64,000 nt of DNA, taken from assembly GCA_963921425.1 (NCBI GenBank), contig OY992835.1, forward strand, positions 14,012,001-14,076,000. The letters are read 5' to 3'. The notes under the pieces are model-generated. The model had not been told where the DNA came from, ran no database searches, and saw only the letters and a program-made list of their open reading frames with translations. This stretch comes from Dryas octopetala (Eukaryota; Streptophyta; Magnoliopsida; Rosales; Rosaceae). Positions 32,422 to 46,092 of this stretch are shown here, piece after piece (position 1 is the first letter of the stretch; the number at the start of each line of letters is the position of its first letter). The translations under genes were made by a program, and so were the position numbers.

Positions 32422-33464
32422 CAATGTATTAAATTTCGAAATTTTTGGCAAAATTTTGGTCGAAAATTTTGTTTTTCTAGAGTTTCGAAATCGAAATAAA
32501 TGTTTAATAATTTTTCTAGAAGATTTCGTCGAAATCCTACTCTTATAATTTAATTATGTAAAAAATAATAATCACCAAATTCTTGAATTTTTCATTTTCT
32601 AAAATTCATTTCTATACAACTAAGCTCTAGAACCCACAACCAAAGGTCTAAGTTAGTTAAAATAAATTTTAAAAAATTTATAATTCCTTTAAACAAACCT
32701 TAAAATAAATTTGAAAAATTTAAGTAACAAAATTACTATAAGCCAAAATTTGGGTTGTTACACTTAGTGAAGACAAAGCTTGGCTAGGTGAGAGGCAGAA
32801 AAAAAAAAAAGGAAGGAAAGATAAAAAATAAAAAAATTGAAGAGAGAGGCACGAGGAACAAAAGTAAGGAAAGAAAAAAAAAAGATAAACAAAAAAGGGG
32901 GGGGGGGGGGAGGGTTTGAGGCCTTTGGGCAATTGGAAAGAAAAAAAAAAGTTTGGGATTTCGTTTAGTTATTTTAAACCTTAAACTTTAATACATTTCT
33001 ATATAAAAAAATAATTAAAACTATTCTAAAGGGCCTAAAACCTAATATCCTACAGAATATAGAGTATATAGGGTTTAATGTATAGATTATAGAGTATAAA
33101 GAGTATTATGGTATATAGAATATATAGAGTATTAGAGTTTAGATTTTAGTGTATAATTAAATTATACAGTATAAAGAATATACTAATTTTGTTTATTCAT
33201 TATACTAATTTTATTTAACAGTATTTGCTGCAGCGCGCATTATATTCACCTTATACCATATAAAACCTACTATATAATTTGATTTCTTTAATATTTTTTA
33301 TTAATTTAGTAGATAATATGTTAAATAAATATACGGTAAAATTTCATTAAAAATTTTCATATTTTGATAGCAATTTCCGTCGTTTCCAATTAATTTTTGT
33401 CGAAATTTTAAAATATTCAAAATTTTCATCGAAATTTATTGGAAATCCGAAATTTAATTCCTTA
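32422..33464. mobile_element. hAT-like element, 1043 bp, 8-bp TSD
   Basis: The TSD GTAGAGAC is at 32414-32421 and 33465-33472. The paralogous flank at 63296-63306 has one copy (the empty site). Ends are CAATGTATTAAATTTCG and, reverse-complemented, TAAGGAATTAAATTTC. The subterminal region at about 33220-33464 matches, in inverted orientation, the left end of the element at 58775 (AAATACTGTT, GCGCGCATTATATTCA, ACATATTATCTACTA), so the two are one family. Internal sequence is purine-rich with no transposase. Confidence 0.87.
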
Positions 33465-33472
33465 GTAGAGAC

Positions 33473-33959
33473 ACGCATCAAGATTTTGGCAGCAAGTAAT
33501 AGAAGCTCCTCTGCTTCTTCTGCTACTCTGCTACCACTAAAACAAAAGATGCAGTATTAATGTTTAAAATTAATTTTTTTGGTCAATTCTTAAAATTTAT
33601 TCAATGTTTAATTTAAAGAAGGAGCAAGGTGCCTATATTTCCACCAAAAACTCCGGGGGACGTGGATGAAATATGTAATAAAGGCTAGAAGAACTTGAAG
33701 AAAAATAAAACATAAAATACTGGACGATGAAAATAAAGCTGATACATAACTAAGACAGAAACTGGCGTCAAAGTATCTTAAATTTGCAGTTATCCGCCAG
33801 AATATCTTTTGCAGAAACTCCACCCGCCGTTCATAAACAAACCAAGATCATAGCGCAAGCCCATCTAACCAATCCTGAGTCTGATTCTGAAGTCTGCATC
33901 AATACGTGTAGTTAAATCAAGGAATTTATTCAAGGCTGCAACTTTAAGTGAGATCCACC
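33473..33959. other. NLR-associated flank, no gene seen
   Basis: The first ~80 bp (CAAGATTTTGGCAGCAAGTA...) match 63320-63400, continuing the segmental homology interrupted by the hAT insertion. The rest is unique; a 71-codon frame at 33608-33823 has no recognisable domain and is not called. Confidence 0.5.
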
Positions 33960-35262
33960 AGCTCAACTGCCTGCCTTTGCCAAGTTCGAATCAAATGATA
34001 TTAAAGAGGTTTGAAGGTGGGAAGGAAAACATTTGGAGCATCTTGGTCGTCCCACTCTAACCCATTCCACCATTCTTCCTTTCCTCTGATGATCAAATTG
34101 CATCCTTGGCCACTCCTTGAGTCCAGTGGCAGCTTCTTCAGTGCTCGACAATCATATATTGGGAATTCCTTCAGATACGGAAAGGGTAAGGCACCATCGT
34201 ATATGCTCTGCAACTTTGGTAGACCGCTCAACTTCAAGCTTATAAGTTTTGCAAATGGGTTCAATTCTTTTACCACATTTGCCACTCCACCCAATCTTTC
34301 CAAATTCATTATTTTTTCCATTTCTAAGCATCCCACAACAACTAATCTCATGAGATTTGGAGAGCAAAAATGAGCCATGTCAGATCCTTCATTTTTTGGT
34401 ATCCAAGTACATTTACTGTTTGAAGGCCAACGAAGCAACTTTGGTTTATCGTCATCGAAAAGGACATTTGTCATCATGACCACACTTCAGCATCCTCAAA
34501 ACTTTTAGCATGGAAAAACTTGATATTATACACGGTGGAACAAATTCAAGCTTCTGCCTAAACTCCTAGTTCAAGTATTTTAGCCTTACCAAGGCCTTCA
34601 ACTCAATCGGCAATTCTCTTATACCAGTTCCTGACAAATTCAAATGTTGTAAAAAAGTAAGTTTTGAAACTCCAGATGATAGTTGGGTTAAATCCTTATT
34701 GTTAGACAAATCCAGAACTTGAAGAGAACGCATAGAATCAAATAGGGTTTCGCCAATCTTCTTCAATTTATTTGTTTGAAGAAACAAGGCCAGCAGATTG
34801 GGAGATTCTGGTGTTTCAACTAGATGTTCAATATGATTTTTCATTAGTGACACCCTTTTTACACCCTTCCATTTTTCAACATTCGGTGCTTCACTCAAAT
34901 TGGCACATGATTCCACAAGGAAAGTCTTGTTTGTTTTCTCTGGATCACGAGACAGCCACAATGCCATGTCTCAAGTGACATCATGCATTTTTATTTGACT
35001 TTCATCATGCGCTTCCAACAAACATGCATTGAGAAGAGTACCTATGATATGGTAACTCTCATTTTCTGCTTTCTCTACATTAGCATATTCATCCAATATT
35101 CCCTCACACATTCTTTATAGCTGTTAATTCTCGCAGAAAAGTTTGCAGAGCTTCATGGTTTTCTTGGAGCTTATGAACATATTCTGCTCGTCGCTTAATG
35201 GAATCCCAGCAGCCAGAAACAGTGTCATCGCCTGATAAGGAGACTGAGAATATGTTGCCCAT
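33960..35262 (-). pseudogene. NLR4: CC-NLR pseudogene lacking NB-ARC
   Basis: The start (ATG at 35262) and about 50 residues of the CC domain are kept. Near 35110 the sequence jumps to a point just before the MHD region, so nearly all of the NB-ARC is gone; CACAC/CACAT at the junction suggests a microhomology deletion. After KMHDVT, the Arg codon of paralogs is TGA (about 34974), so the frame ends. The LRR then runs on (34967-34566), with a stop near 34568 and a second deletion near 34455 where two LRR parts are fused. The C-terminus (VFLPTFKPL) is intact. No ATPase function is possible. Confidence 0.9.
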
Positions 35263-36187
35263 TGCTTGCAGACGGATCGAAAGAACAAAAAGATTTGTAA
35301 ATATTTTTGAGACTTATTGGACCTCCATAGATTCTCCTTGGTACACTGAAGACTTGGCCCGACTTTGATTGAATTTTGTTTTTGTTTTTGTCCAAAGGAT
35401 GATTCATTAACCAAAACAGAGAAAAACCCCACATCACAGCACCAAAAAACAAACCCAAGGCTTTGATTGATTTAAAAGCTGTAATGTAATGCAGCCAAGA
35501 GGACCCAATAATTGTACGAAAAAACAGGACTCCATAATTCAAGACTCATGGCTCAGGGCAGTGTGAACCCGGTGACTTTAATTTAAAGGCTGTAATGGAG
35601 CCGGTGTGGGTCCCATCAGTTGTGGTACAATAAGTTTGGTGGAGGCCGGTTTCATCGTCATGACCGCCGCAACATGTTAATGGAGACTATGGAGTCATGT
35701 GGTTACAAATAAAGACCCATTTGCATGAACAAATACGAATCTGCTAATCTGCTACCACTAAAACAAAAGATGCCCATATAGGACAGACCAACACAAATCT
35801 TTAGATTTAGACCTTCTCAAATGAATTCTAATTTTCTATTGCATGCGTTACTGGATTTGTTACTTTAATAATTATAGGAGAAAATTTGGGAATGTTTGTC
35901 GGTTGCTGTAGGGGGAGGTGGGGCCCACCGGAAGACTTTAGGTTTAGGAGACTTTACAAGCTTTGAAACACCCATGGCCATGGAAATATTATTGTGTAAG
36001 TCACTTTTTTTGAACGGATTGCTCCTAACAAAATCATGTTACTCATATTTAACAATACATTAATTAGACCATTTTGGTATTCATGTTAGCTAGTTGACCC
36101 AGTTCTTGAGTAGATGTTACACACTGTTTGCAGAATATTATTTAAAATAAATAGAAAAGATTTTTAATTTTTTCTAAGAGCTACACT
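35263..36187. other. Decayed NLR4 leader and intergenic sequence
   Basis: The stretch at 35263-35500 is a decayed copy of the NLR leader, in which the W-box-like site is changed (CTTGGCCC). The part at 35515-35780 matches 32030-32180 and 62940-63080. The rest has no gene that I can see. Confidence 0.55.
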
Positions 36188-36192
36188 ATAGG

Positions 36193-39100
36193 TGTAACGA
36201 CCCGACCCAAAGTTCACTGGAAGTTAAAATTTTTATTTAACTTTGGTTTCAAGAGGGTTTCAAGGAAGTTTAGTTTTCGCGACCTTGGAAATTTTTTTTT
36301 TTAAAATTTACTTTGGGAGTTTTGAGAGTTATTTGACGTTTTCACTAAGATTGATTTAACGTTATTTAAAAGTTAAATTTGGATTTAAAAATGTTTTGTT
36401 TTAAAATTTGTAAGACTGTACTTTTCTGAATTTGATTTCGAAAAGTATTTTAAAGATTTGGGAATTTATTGTGAATATTTTGGGAATTTATTGAGAAATA
36501 AAATGTTTTAATTTATTTTATATTTTTTTGTTTTAATTTAAGCTTGACCAAAAGTTGACTTTTAAAATGAATGAGATTTCGATTTTGACTTCGGGTCCGT
36601 TAGATAGGTTTCGATCCCACGATTTCATAGACACGTGGCACGCGCCAATCCGAGTTACGGATTGAAAGATATAGGCGTTTAAAATGAGGGGCAATGTTGT
36701 AAATTTATAAAAGTGGGTTTTAAAAATCAGATTTCCTCTTTCTCTCTAGATTTTTCCACAACTCTCTCTCTCTCTCTAGAACTTTCTCTCTTCCTTTTTA
36801 TTTCTCTCTCTCTCTCTCCCGCACTCTCACTTCTCCCTCTCTCCCCGAGCTCACTCACCTCCCCCTCTCTTCCCTCACCGGCGCGGCCAGCTCCGGCCTA
36901 CTCCCCGGCGACCAGAGGCCGGCGACGAGTCCCTCTCGTCGTCACCGACCCCACAGACCCCCTAGCTTTCCCTCTCTCCGTGACTCCCTCTTCTCCCTCC
37001 CCCACTGCGCGCGATCGGCTCAGCCCAGCCCGGCCAATTCCGGCCATTTTCCGACCAGCCCAGGCCACCGGCGAGCCTTCCCGACGCCGGCCACCTCTCC
37101 CGGCCATTACTCCAGCCAGCCCAGCTCCCACACGCGCGAAATCAGGGCCAGAGGAAGCCCAGCCCGCCGCCATTGCTCTCCGGATTCCAGCCTTCCCCGT
37201 CGCCAATCAATGCTTTTTCTGGTGGGTTTTTCTTCTCTCCTACTGGGTTTTTCATTTCCTTATGTATTTGGTTGTTAAAAACTAGAAATTTGAAACTTGA
37301 AATTTGGGGGTTTAAAGCCAGTTCGGGTGTGCTTTGAAATTTGGTTTTGGAGATTGTTCTTGGTCTATTATTGGGCGATTTCTACCTCTTAGGAAGGATG
37401 ATTGATGTTTAGGATCAAAATTCGGAGTAATTTGGAGTAAGTTGCAGGATTCACTATGGTGGTGGTGGCGATGGCGGTGGTTCCGACCACTCAGCCGTCA
37501 ATTCTTTAAGATGACACGAAATCAAGAACTCATATTAAGTCGGTCGTTGTTTTGGACTGTTGGGTGTTGCCCAAATTGACGAAACTCAATTTTGGGTGCT
37601 ATTTGGATACTTTTGGTTACCGAAACGACTTTCGGACGAACCCCGACCGTGGTGTCCTATGCAAGAAGCTTTATTTGAGTAGAGTTGACGGATTAAAAAG
37701 TTTGGTGTGTGGTGGGTTCTGAGCCGGGAAGAATATATATACTGATTTGTGTTTATGGGCTTTAAGATGAAGTTGATTTTTACTGTTGAAAATAGGGGGT
37801 TGAACGAAATACCTAGTTTTATACACACACCTTGTAATTGGTCGTTGAAGTCGAGACTAATCTTATGTTTTATTGGTTTATTTTTAGGCAAGACGACCGT
37901 GGCTCGTGACGATCCGGTGGAAGATCGACATTAGATGTTCTCACTGTGAGTGGACTAACTTTTAAATTTTTCTGAAATGTTTTTACATGTTGATGATTAA
38001 ATTCTATTACTTAGCTATATTGAGTTTGAAATTAAGCTAAAGGATTTTTGGGTTAAAATTGGGTTTTTAAATTCCTTTTTCCTAAGTTTAAATTGATATT
38101 TATGGTTTTTGCATTTCAAAGTTTCATGGATTTATGAATTTAGATATTTTGAGTTGAACAAATGTATATTCGATGAGTTTGGTTTTGTTAAGAAGAGTTT
38201 TGGAAGAAAAAAGAAAGGATTGAGATTTGAATTATGTGTTTATGAGTTATTGGTTTTCAAACCACCTTTGCAGTACCCTCCAGGTTACCAGATTTAATAG
38301 GTCTTTGGGACCCATCACGGCACACACATAGGCTTTGGGCCGTGTGTCGGGATGCTTCGCCCTTTGAGGGCCGCTCTGCGTGCACGTACGACAGAATATT
38401 CGGCTCTGCGTGCGTACGACAGACTCTCGGCTCTGCGCACGTAAGACAGAATTTGTGGCTCTGCATGCGTATGACAGATTCTTGGCTCTGCGCATGTATG
38501 ACAGATTATTTATGACTCTGCATGCGTATGACAGATCCTCAGCTCTGCACATGTATGACAGATTATATGGGTAACTGACTGGTGTGTGTTTTCAAATGTT
38601 AAGTATTTTAAGTGATGAGTTTATGACAGTAAAAGTTTAAGTAAGACAGTTCCAGTTGAACAGTTTTATTGATTTTTAGTATATTGAGAATGTTTGAGAA
38701 GAAAGTTTTCAGTTCAAGTTATTTATTTATAGATTGACAGTATCAATTTCAGTTTGAGAACTTGGATTTTCAAAGTTTGATTTTCAGCTTCAAATTTTAT
38801 TACTTTACTGGGAAATGGTTTTAAAAAAATTGGGGGACTTCAAAGGACATCGTAAGGTTTAAGCGTTAAATGTGGTTAAAAGGGTTTTTCTGAAAAAAGT
38901 ATTCAAACTATGATTTTCATTTCCGTTTAACTGTCCACTCACTGAGCCTATCTCACAGTTTCTTTGTTTTGTCTTACATTGTCCCCCCAGGTAGTAGCTT
39001 TGGTGGAGGTCGAGCCAATAACGTCGAGGCATTTGCGTCCATATCCTTACTCCAACCCTGTAGGCGTTATTCTAGCTTTGTAAAATGGTTTCTATTTTAA

Positions 39101-39298
39101 AATGTTGGGTCTGAGATCCTATTTGGTTGTGGTAGAGGTGGTTGATGATTTAGAAGTGTTTTTAACAGGTTTAGAAATTTCTGGGTTAGTCCATTTTCAG
39201 GGGAGGTTCTGCCGAATTTTCGGTAGGATTTTCCTTGAATTTGGATTCCCGCAGGACCTCTCCGGGTTTCAGGGTGGAATCCGGGAGCGGTCCTGTCA
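36193..39298 (+). mobile_element. Solo LTR of a Ty3/gypsy-type retrotransposon, 3106 bp
   Basis: Starts TGTAACGACCCGACCC and ends ...GGTCCTGTCA, with the canonical TG...CA ends. It is flanked by a perfect 5-bp duplication ATAGG (36188-36192, 39299-39303). No primer-binding site, polyprotein or second LTR lies between or beside the ends. That makes it a solo LTR left by recombination between two LTRs. TGTAACGACCCGACCC ends are typical of long plant gypsy LTRs. The CT-rich, GC-rich island at 36730-37210 and the transition near 38930-39000 may be the promoter and U5 region. A 191-codon frame in the island is low-complexity and is not called a gene. Confidence 0.87.
38390..38575 (+). repeat. ~27-bp tandem repeats inside the solo LTR
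   Basis: About seven units of the type GGCTCTGCGTGCGTACGACA followed by GA(T/C)T(C/A)T. Units alternate between GCGTGCGTACGACAG and GCGCATGTATGACAG forms, decaying from CpG-rich to TpG-rich along the array, as expected from deamination of methylated cytosines. Confidence 0.85.
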
Positions 39299-39619
39299 AT
39301 AGGATCCTAGGAATTAGGAATATTGTGGTCCTTGTGGAGATGAGAGAGAGTAATAATAATTGTTCCGTAGAAATTGCGACCAAGTAGTCTTGCAACCCAT
39401 TTTTCTCTCGCACAGAACTCTTAGTTCAAGTGGTATAAATGAGATGGAGTGAAGGATATAGGTCTGATTGTAACTAATTATGAAAATGAAGCACATTTTT
39501 GTCCACTATAATGAATTGGGTTTAGAAGATGAGAGCAATGGTCATCTAGGAATGACTGCATAAAACTTCCTTTTTTGTTGGTCAATAATGATCATAAACC
39601 TTTGATTTCGGTGAAGTTT

Positions 39620-41640
<2,021 letters not shown>

Positions 41641-42254
41641 GGATAAATTTTGAAGGAAAAATTATCACAGGAAAATTTATTAACAGAAGTCAATTAAGTT
41701 AGAAGACGTATTAGAACAATGAAGTAAATTATTAAGATGAAAGGAAGTAGAATTATGCTTTAACAGATGATGACCATGTGATGAATTTGCAAATCTTAAC
41801 CACCTAGCACAGTTGATGTTATATATTAATCCAACTTTTTTTTTTCTTAATTTTGGTTTTCTCAGTCTTCTCATATTTATTGGGTCCTATAATATTATGA
41901 ATCTCAATATAGGAGAAAGAGGAAAAGAGTTGAGTTCTATAACAAGATCATTTTTCAATATATATATATATATATATATATATGATGAAGAGGTGCACAT
42001 GCAACAATATATAATACATGATGAATATAATTTGGTAGAAACATAGCTGACAAATTTGCCAAACAACATGAATGTTTAACATGGAAGTGATCAAATTGAG
42101 ACAGGTACGTACAGAAAGGTATCCAAACATGCACGAGTTTAATTAGGAAAGAATATATACTACCTGAAGTGAGATCCACCGACCTAGGCTTAACAGGTGT
42201 GAAGCTGGGAAGGAAAACATTTCGAGCAAGTGGATCCTCTCACTCTAAGCTATT
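41641..42254. other. Intergenic and 3' remnant of NLR3
   Basis: AT-rich with (TA)n at about 41959-41984. The stretch at 42165-42254 still encodes, on the minus strand, the C-terminal tail of the NLR family (a version of NVFLPTFKPL), now downstream of the NLR3 stop codon. Confidence 0.6.
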
Positions 42255-44861
42255 CTACCAGTCTTCTTTTCCTTCAATGATGATATTGCATCCTTGGGCA
42301 CTCCTAGAGTTGAGTGGCAGCTTTTTCAGTGATGGACAGTTCAATATATCGACTAGCTTCAGACATGGAAAGAGTAAAGTACTTTCATATATGCTTTGCA
42401 ACAATGGTACATAGGACAAATGCAACTCCGCAAGTTTTGCAAATGGGTTCATTTCTTTTACCACATTTGCCACTCCACCCAATCTTTCAGAATCGATTAT
42501 TTTTTCCATTCCGGAGCATAGAATCACAGTTAAACTGCTGAGATTTGGAGAAAAACTGAGCCATGCCAGATCCTTCAGTTTGTCACATCCATATACAACT
42601 ACGCATTGAAGGCTGATGAAGCGGCTTTGGTTTATCGTCATCGAGTGCCGGTCATTAAGACTTGGTGCTTTCCAATCAACCTTCAAATGTTCTAAACTAA
42701 GACACATTTTAATGCGAAGGTAGTCAAGATGTTTCATATTCGCCAGAGATGATATATCAAGAAACCTCGTCTCGTTGGAAACTTGGAGACTAAGCTTTTG
42801 AATGCAGGTCACTAAGTTATGGTAGCAGAATAATTCCTCGAAACAAGAGGTAGTTCTTAGGTTCAAAGTCAATAAGTGTAGCTGTTTCAAACACTGTAAT
42901 ACTTCCAACATGGCCTTTTCTTTAAAATAACCACAATCCAACATTTTCAAAACTTTTAGAGAGGAAAAACTTGATATCATATGTAGTGGAACAAAGTTAA
43001 GGTTGTTCATAGACTCCAAGTCCAAGAATTTTAGACTTACTAAGTTCTTTAACTCAATCGGCAACTCTCTTATACCAGTTCCTGCCAGATTTAGATATTG
43101 TAGTGTAACCAAGTTTGAAACTCCACATGGTAGTTGGGTTAAATCCTTATTGTTAGACAAATCCAGAACTTGCAAAGTAGGCATAAAATCAAAGAAACTT
43201 TTAACAATCTTGTTCAAATGATTTTTTCCTAGAAACAAGGTCAACAGATTCCGAGATTCTGGTGGTGCATCTAAATTTTTAATATGATTAGACATTAATG
43301 ACACCCTTTTCACATTCTTCCATTTATCAACATTGGGTACTTCAATCAAATTAGCACCTGCCTGCACAAGGAAACACTTGTTTGTTTTCTCTGACTCACA
43401 AGCTAACCACAATGCCATGTCTCGACTGATATCATGCATTTTTACCCGACTTTTGTCATGCTCTTCCAACAAACACGCATTGAGAAGAATACTTAAGATA
43501 TGGTAACACTCATTTTGTGCTTCCTCTACATTACCAATTTTATCCAATATTCCCTCACACATCCAAAAATATAATAATTGATCTTTAAATATGAGAAAAC
43601 CTTCTGGAAATAAAGAACAATATAAGAAGCAAGATTTGATTTTCTCACTAGGTAAATTATCATAACTGAACTTTAAGAGACGGAACACCTTATCTCCCAT
43701 ACCTGAAAACTCCGAGGCAGAATCCTTCAAAACCTGAATTGCATGTTTCCATTCTTGCGGAGTCTTCTTGCATGCCATTGCCCTACCAATTGTAATTATT
43801 GCAAGTGGCAAACCGCCACATTCTTTTGCCACAGTTTTAGCAAGCTCAGGAATATCTGGATCAAGAAGAAGTGTTTCTTCCCCAACCTTATTCTGAAACA
43901 AGTTCCATGCTTGATCCCAAGCCAAAAACTCCACTTTAATCTTCTTGTGAGCATCCATTTCACCACATACATCCTTGGAGCGTGTTGTGAAAATTATCTT
44001 CGACTTGTTTTGATTGTCAGGAATAGGAACTCCTACTTCAGTTATTTCAACTCGCTTCCATACATCATCCAATAATAGCACAAACTTCTTTTTGCTCAAG
44101 ACCCTATAGATATCTAGAAATTTTTGATGTTGCGCTTTCTGCTTCCATGCGTCATTGGAAAACCCAATCTTTTCACCAATCTGATCTTGAATACTGTCTA
44201 GTTTGAGGTCCTTGGAGACCAATACCCAGATCACAAGATTGAAATCATTATGAGTGTGGAGGAAGCTGTTATTGATTTGGGTAAGGAGGGTGGTCTTGCC
44301 CACCCCTCCCATTCCATATATGCCAATTATTCCCACCTGGTCTTCTTTAATGTAGCTCCAAACCTTATCAAGCATCAAATCCATCCCCACAGTAGGCTCA
44401 ATAGGTCTTTCATCGACTGAAGCTCTGGGTAATCTTTGAGCCACCTCTTGAAAAACCCCCTTGCTCTTTAAAACATCGACTTGCACCAACATTTTAGCCA
44501 CTTTTCTTCCATACCTGTAGCTGGAAATGTAGTTCTTTGAACAGAAACCTCCACAACATAACTTCTCAATTTCTTGATTGCTGTCTTTTACAACTTCATG
44601 GACTTCAGTCTCAATAGTCTCTACCCTTAAAATCCACCCCTGTACCTGCTCCAACCGCTTCATGAATGGCTGCTGCTCAGCGTCCTCAACCCTTGTCTTC
44701 ACATCATTCTTAATAAACATTAATTCTTGCAAAGAAGTTGTCAATTTTTGAAGGCTTTCTTTGAGCTTACTTACATATTTTGCTTGCCAAATAATGGAAT
44801 CCCAGCAGCGAGAAACAATGGCATCGAAAGATAAGGAGGCTGAGAAGTCGACACTGCCCAT
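42255..44861 (-). CDS. NLR3: CC-NBS-LRR immune receptor, slightly truncated C-terminus
   Basis: Single frame of 868 residues and the most diverged of the three intact receptors. It starts MGSVDFSASL (Gly2 present, but position 6 is Phe, so myristoylation is less sure). The CC domain is about 20-150. NB-ARC motifs are P-loop GMGGVGKT at 183-190, kinase-2 VLLLDDVW at 261-268, FTTRSKDVC near 291, GLPLAIITIG near 350, CFLYCSLFPE at 411-420 and MHD at 475-477. The LRR covers about 500-860. It ends ...IIIEGKEDW, where paralogs continue WWNGLEWDDQDAP...TFKPL. In NLR3 the next codon is TAG in place of Trp and a second Trp is TGA, so about 25 residues are lost although the downstream sequence is still recognisable. 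All ATPase motifs are intact, so it is probably functional. It carries none of the shared leader of NLR1 and NLR2. Confidence 0.92.
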   Translation of the reverse strand: MGSVDFSASLSFDAIVSRCWDSIIWQAKYVSKLKESLQKLTTSLQELMFIKNDVKTRVEDAEQQPFMKRLEQVQGWILRVETIETEVHEVVKDSNQEIEKLCCGGFCSKNYISSYRYGRKVAKMLVQVDVLKSKGVFQEVAQRLPRASVDERPIEPTVGMDLMLDKVWSYIKEDQVGIIGIYGMGGVGKTTLLTQINNSFLHTHNDFNLVIWVLVSKDLKLDSIQDQIGEKIGFSNDAWKQKAQHQKFLDIYRVLSKKKFVLLLDDVWKRVEITEVGVPIPDNQNKSKIIFTTRSKDVCGEMDAHKKIKVEFLAWDQAWNLFQNKVGEETLLLDPDIPELAKTVAKECGGLPLAIITIGRAMACKKTPQEWKHAIQVLKDSASEFSGMGDKVFRLLKFSYDNLPSEKIKSCFLYCSLFPEGFLIFKDQLLYFWMCEGILDKIGNVEEAQNECYHILSILLNACLLEEHDKSRVKMHDISRDMALWLACESEKTNKCFLVQAGANLIEVPNVDKWKNVKRVSLMSNHIKNLDAPPESRNLLTLFLGKNHLNKIVKSFFDFMPTLQVLDLSNNKDLTQLPCGVSNLVTLQYLNLAGTGIRELPIELKNLVSLKFLDLESMNNLNFVPLHMISSFSSLKVLKMLDCGYFKEKAMLEVLQCLKQLHLLTLNLRTTSCFEELFCYHNLVTCIQKLSLQVSNETRFLDISSLANMKHLDYLRIKMCLSLEHLKVDWKAPSLNDRHSMTINQSRFISLQCVVVYGCDKLKDLAWLSFSPNLSSLTVILCSGMEKIIDSERLGGVANVVKEMNPFAKLAELHLSYVPLLQSIYESTLLFPCLKLVDILNCPSLKKLPLNSRSAQGCNIIIEGKEDW

Positions 44862-46092
44862 TCCTTACAGATGATTCCAAGAAAAAGAACAGCAAACTAG
44901 CTTTAAGTTTTTTTGAGAGGTATGTAGGAGAGAATGTGGATTCAACTAGCGGAGAAAAACAAGCTGTGATATGTTATGCAATCGATCAGAAGGTGGTGGT
45001 GGAACTTCATTTCATTTGACACTTCTTATTATTCTTTGCTTAATTGCGTGGTGTCATCAGTTTGTATTGATCTGCATATTCTTTTCTTCTTCAGCTGCTT
45101 GCGTGCGTTTGTTATCTTGTTTTATATGCAATGAACATATTCTTTGCTTCTCATTTTTGCTCGCTACTTTCATTTTTCTTACATACATATTTACAGGCTT
45201 ACAGCGGGTTTAAATTAAGGACCCACAACAAAACATATATAATATGTATTCTTTGCTTCTACAGATGATATGATTGCAAAACTAAAGAAAAAGTATATGA
45301 CCGCGGTGGATGTTGTACAAGGGAGATCATACATATATGGATTCAAGATACTAAGTACTGTCTGACATGGTCACTCACTGACATGTTAATTTCTTAATTC
45401 TTGATTCATATATATGTGTTTTCTTTTCTATAGCAAGCTAGTGTTATAACAATTTTGGAAATATTTTGTATTTTTTTTTAAGTCCAATTTAGAAACTACG
45501 CTGATAACTCAGTCCACTTGCTACACGAAATCTCAACTCGGTCCACTTTAATGAGAAGCATGCGACACGGAAGTCATCAAATGCTCGGTAAGTGGCTTCA
45601 TCGAGTGCTCGGCAATTGCAACTATCAAATAGTGACAATTTTTGCCATTGTGCGACAGCAGCTATTTGAATTGCAAAAAACACCCTTATGATGTTGTTAT
45701 TAATTGTCATTGTTTGATAGTGACAATTTATCCAGATTTCAAAAAATAAAAAAAAACCTTACCAAGCGCTCTGCGCCAAAAACACGGAAAAAAAAAATAT
45801 AATGTGAACTTTATTTGTACAAAGTAGACTTATTTATCATTACAAATTTTTAGGTGGATTTGTTTATTATTAAGGGCTGTAAAATTTTAGCAAAAAAAAA
45901 AAAAAAAAGGCTGTAAAATAGAGTTTAAAGTTATTTACTTTAATTTTTATATGACTTTCTTAGCCTTTTTTATTATTAGGGGATTTTTAACCCAAATGTG
46001 GGTAAGGAAAGTAGATTTTAGCTACGCGGGGCCCTTTAGATGTTAAGATAAAGATGAATTGTTGGATTTGTTTGAAGGTAAAAATTTACAAA
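44862..46092. other. NLR3 promoter and intergenic sequence
   Basis: Upstream of NLR3. It does not resemble the leader of NLR1 or NLR2. T-rich and TA-rich sequence continues to about 46090 with a short A-run near 45892-45908. No gene seen. Confidence 0.5.

Noticed and set aside
36713-37285. 191-codon frame in a GC-rich island
   Set aside because: Low-complexity Ser/Pro/Leu composition from CT-rich sequence, inside the solo LTR, with an equally open frame on the other strand.
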